Shown here piece by piece: positions 1 through 7,383 of a DNA stretch of 11,121 nucleotides. The notes under the pieces are model-generated. The model did no database searches. It was not told the DNA's origin and saw only the letters and a list, made by a program, of their open reading frames with translations. The DNA lies in the NCBI GenBank assembly GCA_025450975.1, contig JANWLI010000056.1, forward strand, positions 1 to 11,121. The letters are read 5' to 3'. The DNA comes from Candidatus Kapaibacterium sp. (lineage in GTDB: Bacteria; Bacteroidota; Ignavibacteria; Palsa-1295). Made by a program: the position numbers and the translations under genes. Position 1 is the stretch's first letter. Each line of letters begins with the position of its first letter.

Positions 1-41
1 ATACGAAGCGGGGCATTGCGAAATTTTTATCGAAAGCTTAA
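1..41 (+). CDS. Possible C-terminal tail of an upstream gene (partial)
   Basis: Reading in the frame that starts at base 3 gives TKRGIAKFLSKA followed by a TAA stop at 39-41, three bases before the next gene's ATG. A lysine-rich end and a stop right before a start fit the tight packing of the rest of the window, so this may be the last 12 codons of a gene lying to the left. The stretch is too short to identify. The other two forward frames are also open here, so the frame choice rests on the spacing alone. Confidence 0.35.
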   Translation, partial: TKRGIAKFLSKA

Positions 42-44
42 CGG

Positions 45-989
45 ATGTTTTCCAGCGGATTCCACCGGTCCAATATCTTTGGCTTCTTCCGCGATGTCTT
101 ACTGCTCGGGTGCGGCATATTCTCCGCAGCGATCGGTCTGAAGGCGCTGATAATCCCAAGTGGCTTTATCGATGGTGGTGTGACGGGCGTCTCACTCCTG
201 ATCAATTCGCAGACCGGTATCTCCTTCTCCTGGCTGCTGCTTATCGTCAATATTCCGTTCTTCATTCTCGGCTGGCGAAATATCAATCTTGATTTTGCCG
301 TTCGCATGGTGGTGGCCATCATCGGCCTTGCCATTGCTATCGAGTTTATTGAGATCAAACCCTTCACTGACGATAAGATCCTCGCCGCCGTCTTTGGCGG
401 TGTCATGCTCGGCTGCGGAATCGGTTTTACGATGCGCGGGGGCGGCGTGCTTGACGGCACGGAAGTCATGGCACTCTACATAAACAAGCACACAGCATTT
501 ACGATCGGCGATGTGATCCTTGCATTTAATGTAGTGATCTTCTCGGTCGCAGCATTACTTCTTGGTCTTGAGCGAGCGCTGTATTCAGTGCTTACCTATC
601 TTTCCGCCTCAAAAGCTGTCGACTTTATCATTGAGGGTATCGAGGAGTATGTAGGTGTTACGATCGTCTCGAAGGAGTATCAACGGGTGATGGACATGAT
701 CCCGGTGAAGGTCGGGCGGGGAGTGACCTCATATAAAGGGACCGGCGGCTACGGCAAGCGGGGTGAAATGCTCGGCGAGCACGAGATCTTGTTCGCTGTA
801 GTGACCCGCCTCGAAGTTGCCAAGCTTAAGAAAGAGACGTTACGTATTGATAGTCGTGCATTTATCGTCCAGAGCTCAGTCAAGGAGATCGAGGGCGGAA
901 TGATCAAAGAACGGTCGTTGCCCTCGAGCGAACGGACCATGGGAGGTCGTATCAAACGGATTAAAAAGTTCGGTCGCAGACGAGACTAA
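45..989 (+). CDS. YitT family membrane protein with C-terminal DUF2179 domain
   Basis: A 314-residue integral membrane protein of the YitT family, whose molecular function is not established. About five hydrophobic segments are visible, near residues 12-34, 61-76, 84-101, 111-131 and 153-175. The glycine-rich signature IIPSGFIDGGVTG (36-48) follows the first, and RGGGVLDGTE (131-140) follows the fourth. Residues about 220-285 form the soluble DUF2179/YitT C-terminal domain, with GRGVTSYKGTGGYG (224-237), a conserved aspartate in LRIDSRAFIV (266-275) and the closing EIEGG. The last 15 residues are a strongly basic tail (GRIKRIKKFGRRRD). The ATG at 45 is the first possible start because TAA at 39-41 is in frame; no good Shine-Dalgarno sequence precedes it. 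Length is slightly above the usual 280-300 residues, mostly from the tail. Family assignment is firm, biological role unknown. Confidence 0.9.
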   Translation: MFSSGFHRSNIFGFFRDVLLLGCGIFSAAIGLKALIIPSGFIDGGVTGVSLLINSQTGISFSWLLLIVNIPFFILGWRNINLDFAVRMVVAIIGLAIAIEFIEIKPFTDDKILAAVFGGVMLGCGIGFTMRGGGVLDGTEVMALYINKHTAFTIGDVILAFNVVIFSVAALLLGLERALYSVLTYLSASKAVDFIIEGIEEYVGVTIVSKEYQRVMDMIPVKVGRGVTSYKGTGGYGKRGEMLGEHEILFAVVTRLEVAKLKKETLRIDSRAFIVQSSVKEIEGGMIKERSLPSSERTMGGRIKRIKKFGRRRD

Positions 990-1002
990 TCCGCCGGCAT
1001 TA

Positions 1003-1010
1003 TAGTTTTG
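1003..1010 (+). promoter_or_regulatory. Possible Bacteroidota-type -7 promoter element
   Basis: The octamer TAGTTTTG matches the Bacteroidota -7 consensus TAnnTTTG exactly. It sits in the 46-base gap between the YitT-family gene and the C39-like gene, 25 bases before the TTG start at 1036. No convincing TTG (-33) element is seen about 20 bases upstream, and an octamer with two free positions will occur by chance. This is the widest gap in the window, so it is the most natural place for a promoter driving the C39-like gene and perhaps hslVU. Confidence 0.25.
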
Positions 1011-1035
1011 TACCCTTCTTCTTTACGGCAAGCCA

Positions 1036-1902
1036 TTGGGATTTTACCCTCAACCGAATACCTGGCAGTGCGGCCCCTTCGCGCTGAAGCATGCGCTTGC
1101 AATTTTGGGGAAATTCGTCGACGAAAAGACCCTAACCAAGCAGGCACGCACAACCAGGGGCGGCACTGACGAGCGGATGCTCTCCCGTGCCGCAAAAGCG
1201 GTAAAAACGAAGCTGGTCGAATTCCGTCGCACCGATGAAAATGCAGCCTACCGGGCCCTGACAAAGAACCTCGAAGCGGGTCGCCCGTGCCTGATCTGTA
1301 TTAACCAGTGGGGGCATTGGGTCACTATCGTAGGCTTCAATGCCCGTGAGAAGCGCTTTGTCGTTCTCGATAGCGAGAAGGACCCAGTCGTTCGGCTGCC
1401 AACCTGGACGGAGCTGAAGCGCCGCTGGGCCTATGTAGAATACCTCAAATCCGGCGAGCGTAAGGAGTACTACGATCTCTATGTGGTAAAGCCGTTATTC
1501 CGTCTTGCGACCAAGGCAAACTTCTCCCTGACCCGGGCTCGGTACCTGCGCCGCCCTGGCAATGCTTCGCTTGCGAAGTATTTCGATGAATATGTTACCG
1601 ATATGCTCAATATTGCGCGGCCTCGCTCGACACGTGGCGATGCAAGCCCCCATATCTCCGTAGCCGAGTTCTTACGGCGTCACCGGAAGATGCTTGTCGA
1701 GACGGTAAGCTTCTGGCATGGCAAGATCACCAACGCACAGCTGAACCGGGTATTATCGAATATGCAGTATGTGGCCGAAACTTATGGGCTTGTCGTGCGT
1801 GAAGAGGAGGAAAAACTCACGATAGCGGCCTTTGCAGCACTGCTGATGACGTGGGCGACCAGCCATGACCCCGTCGATGGCGACATGTACGGATACGAAT
1901 AA
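1036..1902 (+). CDS. C39-fold cysteine peptidase-like protein with unrecognised C-terminal half
   Basis: A 288-residue protein whose N-terminal ~120 residues look like the papain-like C39 peptidase fold. The nucleophile motif is QPNTWQCGP, with Cys12 and a glutamine exactly six residues earlier (Gln6), the spacing used for the oxyanion hole in C39 enzymes. The likely histidine is His94 in QWGHWVTIVGF and the third residue is Asp112 in FVVLDSEKDP, so a full Cys-His-Asp set can be proposed. Residues about 150-288 are mixed, mostly helical-looking and charged, and I recognise no domain there. There is no signal peptide or membrane segment, so it is probably cytoplasmic; no ABC-transporter parts typical of bacteriocin-exporting C39 proteins are present. 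The start must be TTG 1036: it is the only usual start codon between the in-frame TAG at 1003-1005 and Gln6. It lies 40 bases upstream of hslV on the same strand. Peptidase activity is inferred; substrate unknown. Confidence 0.75.
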   Translation: MGFYPQPNTWQCGPFALKHALAILGKFVDEKTLTKQARTTRGGTDERMLSRAAKAVKTKLVEFRRTDENAAYRALTKNLEAGRPCLICINQWGHWVTIVGFNAREKRFVVLDSEKDPVVRLPTWTELKRRWAYVEYLKSGERKEYYDLYVVKPLFRLATKANFSLTRARYLRRPGNASLAKYFDEYVTDMLNIARPRSTRGDASPHISVAEFLRRHRKMLVETVSFWHGKITNAQLNRVLSNMQYVAETYGLVVREEEEKLTIAAFAALLMTWATSHDPVDGDMYGYE

Positions 1903-1916
1903 GGCCTCCACCTTTC

Positions 1917-1945
1917 GGAGCAAATAATTGTTAGGCAAAACTATG
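1917..1945 (+). promoter_or_regulatory. Two competing ribosome binding site/start pairs for hslV
   Basis: GGAG at 1917-1920 lies 7 bases before an in-frame TTG at 1928, while TAGG at 1932-1935 lies 7 bases before the ATG at 1943. The first pair has the better Shine-Dalgarno match, the second the better start codon. Both lie upstream of the threonine that must become the mature N-terminus, so the finished enzyme would be identical and only the propeptide would differ (13 versus 8 residues). Confidence 0.4.
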
Positions 1946-2482
1946 GATGAGCTGAAAATACGGTCTACTACGGTGATAGGCGTTGTCCGCGACGGCAAAG
2001 CCGCGCTTGGCTCTGATGGCCAGGTGACGTTTGGCAATACCGTCCTCAAAGGCAATGCGAAAAAGCTGCGTAAACTCTACAATGGAACGGTAATTGCTGG
2101 ATTTGCCGGATCGACATCGGATGCACTGACGCTCTTCGACAAGTTCGAAGCAAAGCTTGAGGAATACCGTGGCAACCTACCCCGTGCTGCCGTTGAACTG
2201 GGAAAAGAGTGGCGTAATGACAAGATGCTGCGACGCCTCGAGGCGATGCTGGCAATTGTCAGCAAGGACCAGGCATTCCTCGTATCGGGTAACGGCGACG
2301 TGATCGAACCTGAGTCCGGCATTGTTGCCATTGGGTCCGGAGGTCCGTTCGCACTTGCCGCAGCGCGTGCATTTGTGCAGGATCCCAATCGTACTCCCCG
2401 TGAGATCGTTGAAGGTGCGCTCAATATTGCGGGCGACATCTGTATTTATACGAATAGAAATATTTCTGTAGAAGAATTATAA
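1943..2482 (+). CDS. hslV: ATP-dependent protease subunit HslV (ClpQ)
   Basis: HslV is the threonine peptidase of the cytoplasmic HslUV (ClpYQ) complex, where two hexameric HslV rings are capped by HslU. The sequence around the catalytic site aligns closely with the family: TTVIGVVRDG contains the mature Thr1, followed in mature numbering by Asp17 in the GSDGQVTFGNTV block and Lys33 in KGNAKKLRKLY. Further signatures are AGFAGSTSDALTLFDKFE, an AIGSGGPFALAAA block and the ending CIYTNRNISVEEL. From the ATG at 1943 the protein is 179 residues with an 8-residue propeptide (MDELKIRS) to be removed; mature length is 171, normal for the family. A TTG at 1928 is an alternative start with a better ribosome binding site. 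The stop codon directly abuts the hslU ATG, so the two subunits are probably translated together. Confidence 0.97.
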   Translation: MDELKIRSTTVIGVVRDGKAALGSDGQVTFGNTVLKGNAKKLRKLYNGTVIAGFAGSTSDALTLFDKFEAKLEEYRGNLPRAAVELGKEWRNDKMLRRLEAMLAIVSKDQAFLVSGNGDVIEPESGIVAIGSGGPFALAAARAFVQDPNRTPREIVEGALNIAGDICIYTNRNISVEEL

Positions 2483-3976
2483 ATGAGTACTGAGTTAGAA
2501 GCGGCAGTATCCGTGCTGCTTAAAGAGCGAGCCGAACGAACAGGCTTGCAGTCGTTAACGCCTCATGAGATCGTGCGCGAGCTTGATAAGCACGTTGTCG
2601 GTCAGCATGCTGCCAAGCGCTCCGTGGCGATCGCCTTGCGTAACCGTTGGCGCCGTATGCAAGTCGAAGGCAAACTCCGCGAGGAGATCATGCCGAATAA
2701 TATTATTCTCATCGGACCGACCGGTGTTGGCAAGACGGAGATCTCCCGCCGCTTGGCGAAGCTGACGGGCGCGCCATTCATAAAAGTTGAGGCTACAAAG
2801 TATACGGAAGTTGGCTATGTTGGCCGCGACGTCGAGTCGATGGTCCGCGACCTTGTCGACCAGTCGGTGAGCATGGTCCGCAATGAGATGATGAAGACGG
2901 TCGAAGGCAAAGCTAAAGAAGCAGCCGAAGAGCGTATTCTTGATATTCTCCTGCCTCCGACAGAGCCGAGGCAGCAGGCAGGATTTGGCTTTTCTTTTGG
3001 TACGCCGACGATCAGCCGTCCGGGCACAAATGGTAACGGCCACGAGCCGGAGCCAGAAGACCCGACGAAAGACTCAGCCGATAGCCGCACTCGCGAACGC
3101 CTGAAGGCAAAGCTTACGAGCGGAGAACTTGAAGAACGTGAGATCGAGATCGAGATCACGCATGTGCCGACGGTTGCGTCGATGCAGATCATGGGGCCGA
3201 TGGGCGGCGGGATGGATGACATCTCGCAGAATATCTCCGATGCGCTGAGTAACGTACTGCCGAAGCGTAAGAAGACGCGCCGTGTGAACGTGAAGGAAGC
3301 ACGGACGATCTTTCAGCAGGAAGAAGCTGCAAAGCTGATCGATCAGGACGCCGTTGCTAAAGAAGCTATCGAGCGTGCGCAGAATTCCGGCATCATCTTT
3401 ATCGACGAGATCGATAAGGTGGCAGGAAAGTCGAAAGAAGGCGGTGGTCCGGATGTGTCGCGCGAAGGTGTGCAGCGCGATCTGCTGCCGATCGTCGAAG
3501 GGACGACCGTTGCTACCCGTCAGGGGCCGGTCAGCACCGATCATATCCTCTTTATTGCATCCGGTGCATTCCATGTATCGAAGCCGAGCGATCTCATTCC
3601 TGAGTTGCAGGGACGTTTCCCGATCCGTGTCGAGCTGCAGAGTCTGACCGAAGAAGACTTCGTCATGATCCTGACGCAGACAGAAAATGCGCTGATCAAG
3701 CAATATGTCGAGTTGCTGAAGACCGAAGGTGTAGAGATCACCTTCACCGACGATTCGATCATTGCAATTGCCAAGATCGCGTATGAAGTCAACGAATCCG
3801 TCGAGAATATCGGCGCCCGTAGACTGCATACGATCCTGACGACGCTGCTCGAAGACATTCTCTTCGACGTTCCGGATCTGATCAAGGAGAAGCAGATCTC
3901 GATCACCGCCGATACCGTCAACGAACGACTCTCCAGCATTGTGCGCAACAGAGACCTCTCCCGCTATATTCTGTGA
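2483..3976 (+). CDS. hslU: ATP-dependent protease ATPase subunit HslU (ClpY)
   Basis: HslU is the AAA+ unfoldase that recognises, unfolds and threads substrates into HslV. Visible elements are Walker A GPTGVGKT (78-85), the pore loop GYVG (111-114), the I-domain (about 115-230), Walker B IIFIDEID (304-311), the GPDVSREGVQRDLLP block (322-336), the arginine in ELQGRFP (Arg378), the sensor-2 region GARRLHT (444-450) and the C-terminal tail DLSRYIL, whose homologues insert into HslV to activate it. At 497 residues it is longer than E. coli HslU (443). The extra length is about 20 residues before the usual start region (LTPHEIVRELDKHVVGQ) and a Gly/Pro/acid-rich linker in the I-domain (about 163-200). 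The ATG directly follows the hslV stop. The end overlaps the next gene by four bases (GTGA). Confidence 0.97.
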   Translation: MSTELEAAVSVLLKERAERTGLQSLTPHEIVRELDKHVVGQHAAKRSVAIALRNRWRRMQVEGKLREEIMPNNIILIGPTGVGKTEISRRLAKLTGAPFIKVEATKYTEVGYVGRDVESMVRDLVDQSVSMVRNEMMKTVEGKAKEAAEERILDILLPPTEPRQQAGFGFSFGTPTISRPGTNGNGHEPEPEDPTKDSADSRTRERLKAKLTSGELEEREIEIEITHVPTVASMQIMGPMGGGMDDISQNISDALSNVLPKRKKTRRVNVKEARTIFQQEEAAKLIDQDAVAKEAIERAQNSGIIFIDEIDKVAGKSKEGGGPDVSREGVQRDLLPIVEGTTVATRQGPVSTDHILFIASGAFHVSKPSDLIPELQGRFPIRVELQSLTEEDFVMILTQTENALIKQYVELLKTEGVEITFTDDSIIAIAKIAYEVNESVENIGARRLHTILTTLLEDILFDVPDLIKEKQISITADTVNERLSSIVRNRDLSRYIL

Positions 3977-4734
3977 CCTTTACGATCATCGCATTCTACA
4001 AGTTCATTCATCTGGAAGACCGGACGAGTTTGCGGGCATCGTTTAAGGAGTTTTGTGCTACTCACGATATTTGCGGCACTATCCTCTTAGCATCTGAAGG
4101 CATCAATGCAACGATCGCCGGCTCGCAGGAAGCGATCGACGCATTCTTAGTACTCCTGAGATCTGACGAGCGATTAGCTGATATTGAGACAAAAGTCTCC
4201 TATGTTGAAGAGCGCCCGTTCGGCAAAATGAAGGTGCGATTGAAGAAAGAGATCATTACGTTCGGATCTCCGGATGCTGCTAACGCCGCTCGTGGTGTCT
4301 ATGTCAAGCCAGAGGAGTGGAATGCGCTGATCTCGCGGCCGGATGTTACGGTCGTCGACACGCGCAATGAGTATGAAGTTGTAATGGGTACGTTCGAGCG
4401 AGCTATCGACCCGCGTACCGATAGCTTTACGGAATTCAAGAAATTTGTAAGCGAGAACCTCGACCCCAGGCGAGATAAGCAGGTAGCAATGTTCTGCACA
4501 GGTGGTATCCGCTGTGAGAAGGCGACTGCGTACCTGCTCAAACATGGATTTGAAAATGTCTACCACCTTCAGGGTGGCATACTAAAGTATCTCGAAGAGA
4601 TTCCGCGTGACGAGAGTCTCTTTCGCGGTGAGTGTTACGTCTTTGATAACCGTATCACAGTTTCGACCGGTGTTGAGCCGGGGAATTACGAAGCTGTGCC
4701 TCATACGGATAATGAATATGTGAAGAAAGGCTAG
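3973..4734 (+). CDS. trhO: tRNA uridine(34) hydroxylase TrhO, short form (rhodanese superfamily)
   Basis: TrhO (formerly YceA) oxidises uridine 34 of certain tRNAs to 5-hydroxyuridine, an oxygen-dependent step in wobble modification. The N-terminal half (1-95) is the TrhO-specific domain, with LLASEGINATIAG (38-50) and ERPFGKMKVRLKKEI (80-94). The rhodanese domain (about 110-215) has VVDTRNEYE (127-135) and the active loop CTGGIRCEKAT, whose first Cys (Cys175) is the catalytic candidate, with Cys181 also conserved. It closes with GECYVFDNRITV (219-230). At 253 residues it is much shorter than E. coli TrhO (about 350) and lacks the cysteine-rich C-terminal segment present in many homologues. 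The start is GTG 3973, overlapping the hslU stop by four bases, which suggests translational coupling. The stop abuts the next ATG. The link to proteases is positional only. Confidence 0.92.
   Translation: MTFTIIAFYKFIHLEDRTSLRASFKEFCATHDICGTILLASEGINATIAGSQEAIDAFLVLLRSDERLADIETKVSYVEERPFGKMKVRLKKEIITFGSPDAANAARGVYVKPEEWNALISRPDVTVVDTRNEYEVVMGTFERAIDPRTDSFTEFKKFVSENLDPRRDKQVAMFCTGGIRCEKATAYLLKHGFENVYHLQGGILKYLEEIPRDESLFRGECYVFDNRITVSTGVEPGNYEAVPHTDNEYVKKG
4726..4730 (+). promoter_or_regulatory. Shine-Dalgarno-like AAAGG before the first M16 gene
   Basis: AAAGG ends four bases before the ATG at 4735 and lies inside the last codons of trhO (Lys-Lys-Gly-stop). It is one of the few purine-rich start signals in the window, where most starts have none, and it supports ATG 4735 as the true start. 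The spacing is slightly short. Confidence 0.4.
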
Positions 4735-6000
4735 ATGCAACAGGATTACTCTGTACGATTTACCGAATTCGATCTCTCCAATGGTATGCATGTGATCCTG
4801 CATCAGGATCACAAGGCGCCGATCCACTGTCTCAATATTGCGTACCACGTCGGCTCAAAAAATGAAGTGCCCGGCCGCAGTGGCTTCTCCCACCTCTTCG
4901 AACATCTGATGTTCGAAGGCTCGAAGCATGTGCCGAAAGGCATGTTCGATAAGTATATCACGCGAGCCGGAGGGACGAATAACGCCTACACGACCGAGGA
5001 CAAGACGAATTACTACATGACGCTTCCGTCGCATGAGCTTGAGCTGTCGTTCTGGCTTGAGAGCGACCGGATCCTCGAGTGCGTCGTCAATGAGGAAAGT
5101 CTTGCAACACAGAAGGACGTTGTAATCGAAGAGAAGCGCGAGCGCTACGACAATGCTCCGTACGGATCGCTCTCCGAGCGCATGATGCGTATGGCCTACA
5201 AAGAGTACTCGTACAAGTGGACGGTGATCGGTGATATGGCAGACATTCGCTCGGCAACGTTGAACGATGTGCGAGATTTCTTCGCGAACTACTATGTGCC
5301 AAATAACGCTGTCCTTTCGATCGCCGGCGATTTTGATATGCAGCAGGCACGTGACCTGGTAGAGAAATACTATGGCGATGTCCCAAAAGGAACAGCACCA
5401 TTCAACCGCCCGCCATTTACCGAGCCGGAGCAGACCGAAGAACGCAGGGAAGTAGTGCGCGGCGAGAGCGTGCCGCTGCCGGCAGCGTTCTGGTCGTATC
5501 GCATTCCGCCGGATGGAAGCCGCGATGCATTGGCACTTGATCTTCTGACAGATGTGCTTGCATCGGGCCAAAGCTCGCGTCTGTACCGAAAGCTTGTTTA
5601 TGAAAAGAAGGCAGCATCGGAAGTATCTGCATACGTCGATGTACGTGAGATGCCAGGTCTTGCCTGGTTCTACGGTGTTGGTAATACGCCGGAGGCAGAC
5701 ATCAGCACGGTCGAAGCCTTGATGGAAGAGGTCATTGCAACCGTTCGCGATGGTGGCATTACCGACGAAGAGTTGACAAAGGTGAAGAACCGGACGGAAA
5801 AGCGCGCAGCTGCCGGACGCGTCAGCGTGTTTTCAAAAGCAGAAATGCTTGCTCACGCCCATCTCTTCTGGCACGATACGAATCGATACAATACGATTCT
5901 CGAAGATTACCTCTCGATCACCAAAGAGGATATTGTCCGTGTTGCCAGGACGTACCTGGTACCGGAAAAACGCAACGCCGTCATTTTTGAAGTTTCATAA
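4735..6000 (+). CDS. M16 family zinc metallopeptidase, catalytic subunit
   Basis: A 421-residue M16B-type (processing-peptidase-like) enzyme. The inverted zinc motif HLFEH spans 53-57: His53 and His57 bind zinc and Glu56 is the catalytic base. Glu133 in VVIEEKRE lies 76 residues after His57, the family distance for the third ligand. Other conserved parts are NGMHVILHQDHKAP near the start, GGTNNAYTTEDKTNYY (79-94) and, in the second half-domain, LASGQSSRLYRKLVYEK. The order is a peptidase M16 N-terminal domain (about 15-165) followed by an M16 C-terminal domain (about 170-350). No signal peptide is seen, so it is probably cytoplasmic. It abuts trhO upstream and is two bases from a second M16 gene lacking the zinc motif, so the pair probably forms a heterodimer resembling mitochondrial processing peptidase. 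Substrates are unknown. Confidence 0.95.
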   Translation: MQQDYSVRFTEFDLSNGMHVILHQDHKAPIHCLNIAYHVGSKNEVPGRSGFSHLFEHLMFEGSKHVPKGMFDKYITRAGGTNNAYTTEDKTNYYMTLPSHELELSFWLESDRILECVVNEESLATQKDVVIEEKRERYDNAPYGSLSERMMRMAYKEYSYKWTVIGDMADIRSATLNDVRDFFANYYVPNNAVLSIAGDFDMQQARDLVEKYYGDVPKGTAPFNRPPFTEPEQTEERREVVRGESVPLPAAFWSYRIPPDGSRDALALDLLTDVLASGQSSRLYRKLVYEKKAASEVSAYVDVREMPGLAWFYGVGNTPEADISTVEALMEEVIATVRDGGITDEELTKVKNRTEKRAAAGRVSVFSKAEMLAHAHLFWHDTNRYNTILEDYLSITKEDIVRVARTYLVPEKRNAVIFEVS

Positions 6001-6002
6001 CT

Positions 6003-7370
6003 ATGGCACGCTTCGATAGAACGATCCCCCCGATCACGGCATCGCCCTCGCGTGTCGCATTTCCTCCGTTCGTGCTCGAACGGTTTGGAAGTGGTGTACC
6101 AGCCTACATCGTCGAGAGCCATCTGCAGCCGCTTGTGAGCGTAGCGCTTTACGCCCGCAGAAGTTCGGCGACCGATGTTCCCGGCATGGAAGGCCGCGCA
6201 TCGATCACAATGGAGATGCTCACCAAAGGCACGAAGACACGGACGGCACCCGTCATCGCAGATGCGATCGACGCCATTGGCGGCTCGCTCGGCTCGCATG
6301 CCGGATGGGATGCGTCGACCGTCTCGCTCACCGTGCTTTCCAAGTTTTTGCCGCAGGCGCTCGATCTTGCAGCCGACATTATTTACAATCCGACCTTCCT
6401 CGATGACGAGTTAGGCCGCATTCGTATTCAGCGTCTCGCCTCGATCGTTCATGGTAAGAGCGACCCGAATCATCTGGCCGACACGCTCTTTACCAAGCTG
6501 GTCTATTCGCCACATCCGTATGGCTTGGAGACCTCAGGCACGGAGAAGTCGCTCGAAACACTTACTACTGACGAGCTGCGAACGTATCATAATGGCATCT
6601 TCCAGAAAGACGAGCTTTTCTTTATTATTGCAGGCGATGTAACGCCAGCACAGATCACGACAGAGTTGGATTCACGGTTTAAGAGCTGGAGCGCCGGAAC
6701 GCCGGTGGCTATCTCTACCGAGAAAGCTGCAGAGCAGACGACGATGCGAGTCGCCCTTGTCGAGAAGCCGCAGGCAGTACAATCAGCGTTACGAGTAGGC
6801 CATCTGGGCATTGACCGAGCACATGCCGATTATGTGCCATGCTACTGCATGAACATGATCCTGGGCGGCTATTTTAATAGCCGGATCAATCAAAACCTCC
6901 GGGAGAAAAACGGGTTTACCTATGGAGCGCGGAGTTATTTCGATGCCCGGAAACAAACGGGTAGCTTTGTCGTCTCAACAGAGATACGCACGGAAGTGAC
7001 CGTGCAGACGGTGCGCGAGATCCTCATTGAGATCGCTCGTATGCGTTCCGAGCTTGTAACGCCGGACGAACTGACGACGATGAAGAACTACATCATCGGC
7101 AGTTTCCCTATGACGATCGACACGCCGCAGCAGGTCGGAGCGCGTCTGGCGATCCTGCCACTCTACGGACTCAGCGCCGACTACTACGACCGGTTCCGCG
7201 ATCAGGTAGCCGGGCTGACCGCCGAAGATATTCGCGCAGCTGCCGAAACGTATCTGACGCCTGATCGCCTGACGATCGTCGCCTCCGGCGATACGAAGGC
7301 AATCGCTGAACCGATGAGCGAGTTCGCTCACGTCGATCACTACGACAACAATTTTGAACCACTTTCTTAA
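6003..7370 (+). CDS. M16 family protein, non-catalytic partner subunit
   Basis: A 455-residue M16-fold protein without a working zinc site. The segment GMEGRASITMEMLTKGT (61-77) aligns with the HLFEH region of the preceding gene, but the five motif positions read SITME (67-71). The fold is otherwise clear: SVALYARRSSATDVPGMEG (46-64), AIGGSLGSHAGWDAS (91-105) and, in the second half, LGGYFNSRINQNLREKNGFTYGARSYF, which holds the Arg/Tyr block (LR 299-300, Tyr307) usually kept in the partner subunit to help bind substrate. It starts two bases after the catalytic subunit's stop, with no signal peptide. By analogy with two-subunit bacterial M16B enzymes and the alpha subunit of mitochondrial processing peptidase, it probably binds substrate in a heterodimer. 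The ATG at 6003 has no visible ribosome binding site, so coupling to the upstream gene is likely. Confidence 0.93.
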   Translation: MARFDRTIPPITASPSRVAFPPFVLERFGSGVPAYIVESHLQPLVSVALYARRSSATDVPGMEGRASITMEMLTKGTKTRTAPVIADAIDAIGGSLGSHAGWDASTVSLTVLSKFLPQALDLAADIIYNPTFLDDELGRIRIQRLASIVHGKSDPNHLADTLFTKLVYSPHPYGLETSGTEKSLETLTTDELRTYHNGIFQKDELFFIIAGDVTPAQITTELDSRFKSWSAGTPVAISTEKAAEQTTMRVALVEKPQAVQSALRVGHLGIDRAHADYVPCYCMNMILGGYFNSRINQNLREKNGFTYGARSYFDARKQTGSFVVSTEIRTEVTVQTVREILIEIARMRSELVTPDELTTMKNYIIGSFPMTIDTPQQVGARLAILPLYGLSADYYDRFRDQVAGLTAEDIRAAAETYLTPDRLTIVASGDTKAIAEPMSEFAHVDHYDNNFEPLS

Positions 7371-7383
7371 TTTGTAAACAGCC

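Noticed and set aside
1906..1920. Possible hairpin CTCC/GGAG between the C39-like gene and hslV, which could mask the GGAG ribosome site
   Set aside because: The stem is only four base pairs with a seven-base loop and no U-tract follows, so it is neither a convincing terminator nor a convincing regulatory hairpin.
3140..3157. Three tandem copies of GAGATC
   Set aside because: They are in frame with hslU and encode the Glu-Ile repeat at residues 220-225, which matches a conserved EIEI stretch in HslU, so protein conservation explains them.
3074..3829. A 251-codon open frame on the minus strand
   Set aside because: It lies entirely opposite hslU, whose conserved motifs (Walker B, arginine finger region) run through the same bases. 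The antisense product shows no recognisable domain and is explained by hslU codon bias.
4855..5571. A 238-codon open frame on the minus strand
   Set aside because: It is antisense to the catalytic M16 gene, overlapping its zinc motif region, and its Cys/Arg/His-rich composition is typical of a reverse-frame shadow.
7366..7374. CTTAATTTG before moxR as a possible -7 promoter element
   Set aside because: It is one base short of the TAnnTTTG spacing and the gap to moxR is only 13 bases, so it was not called.
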